NCBI RefSeq assembly: GCF_900102225.1
Contig: NZ_FNBF01000024.1
Coordinates: forward strand, 1-32,361
DNA length: 32,361 nucleotides
Direction: 5' to 3'
Source: Eubacterium pyruvativorans
Lineage (GTDB): Bacteria > Bacillota > Clostridia > Peptostreptococcales > Anaerovoracaceae
Shown one piece after another: positions 32,017-32,361 of the stretch. Positions within the stretch are counted from its first letter, which is position 1. Every line of letters starts with the position of its first letter. Made by a program: the position numbers and the translations under genes. Below the pieces are notes generated by a model, which saw only the letters and a program-made list of their open reading frames with translations, did no database searches and had not been told where the DNA came from.

Positions 32017-32361
32017 ATTGTTCGCAAAAGTGAATAGTAGAAAAGCCATTGAGGCTCGTGTAAAATGATTAGCGACCAAACTTCTCATTCACAAAGGAGA
32101 ACTCTCAATGGCTCACAATCAGATTAACACAAATCTCACGAATTTACTATTCAGCTTTATGAATCAGCCGGATCCCATGCTCAGCATGCTGGAGTGGCTC
32201 TGCAACCAGATGATGGAGGCAGAGGTCACCACGCAGCTGAATGCTGAGAAAAGCGAACGGACGGACGACCGCTCGGGCTACCGCTGTGGCTATCGTCCCC
32301 GTAAGCTGAATACCCGGCTTGGGACGGTTTATCTGCTGGTGCCGAAGGTCCGCAAAGGAGG
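32017..32361 (+). mobile_element. IS256-family insertion sequence, left-hand part (cut by window end)
   Basis: It starts with the terminal repeat ATTGTTCGCAAAA (32017-32029), which is inverted at 311-323, then a short leader and the transposase start. The shared terminal repeat and matching transposase type suggest the same IS as at the window start, in the same orientation. Confidence 0.8.
32108..32361 (+). CDS. IS256-family transposase, N-terminal fragment (3' end outside window)
   Basis: The ATG at 32108 follows AAAGGAG with 8 bp spacing. The 84 visible residues include NLLFSFMNQPDPMLSMLEWL and MMEAEVTTQLNAEKSERTDD, then GYRCGYRPRKLNTRLGTVYLLVPKVRKG in pieces, the typical start of IS256-group transposases. 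The catalytic residues lie beyond the window. It is distinct from the full-length transposase at 26646. Confidence 0.88.
   Translation, partial: MAHNQINTNLTNLLFSFMNQPDPMLSMLEWLCNQMMEAEVTTQLNAEKSERTDDRSGYRCGYRPRKLNTRLGTVYLLVPKVRKG

Overview
The window reads as chromosomal DNA of an anaerobic Bacillota, most likely a Clostridia member. Ribosome binding sites are strong and AGGAGG-like, the operons are tightly packed, and the core genes have moderate-to-high GC while several accessory blocks are clearly AT-richer. No rRNA, tRNA or CRISPR array was seen. Both window ends lie inside IS256-family insertion sequences of what looks like the same type and orientation. The segment may therefore be an IS-bounded block or a contig that stopped at a repeat.

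Layout. (1) 1-323: right end of an IS256-family element. (2) 440-7246, minus strand: a complete four-gene Wadjet (JetABCD) plasmid/foreign-DNA defence operon with translational overlaps, a strong terminator, a palindrome over its -35 box and a perfect 17-bp-arm dyad just before the jetA ribosome binding site. (3) 7249-9240: an AT-rich secreted Ig-like protein and two decayed genes (RelB/DinJ-like antitoxin, GGDEF protein). (4) 9243-20867: an acetoin-catabolic locus. On the minus strand run acoR, then a Lin0512-family gene, acoA, acoB, acoX, acoC and lpd. On the plus strand run a glycerol/butanediol-type dehydrogenase and rpoN (sigma-54). (5) 20918-23899: a YdbS/YdbT PH-domain membrane pair and a membrane-anchored XRE regulator. 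(6) 24108-28055: a truncated TusA-DsrE protein, an unknown HTH protein and a graveyard of mobile DNA (IS21 istB and istA fragments, a small two-gene unit, an intact IS256-type element). (7) 28123-31869, minus strand: nitrilase-family amidohydrolase, NCS1 permease, M29/NicX-like metalloprotein and RidA, resembling an uncharacterised N-heterocycle or amide catabolic cassette. (8) 32017-32361: left end of an IS256-family element.

How the acetoin genes fit together. The E1 (acoA/acoB), E2 (acoC) and E3 (lpd) genes encode a thiamine-diphosphate acetoin-cleaving complex. AcoR is a sigma-54 activator and the sigma-54 gene itself lies in the same locus. A -24/-12-like promoter precedes the operon and is embedded exactly in the intrinsic terminator that follows acoR. 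An 18-bp dyad, TGTAT-N8-ATACA, occurs three times: upstream of the aco operon, over the acoR -10 box, and just downstream of the dehydrogenase -10 box. The sigma-54 RpoN box has Cys where the first Arg is usual, and the aco promoter has C where the first G of the -24 GG is usual. These regulatory features and the IS-bracketed cassette in (7) are the most promising novelties. All functional statements are read from sequence and family knowledge; no search was run.
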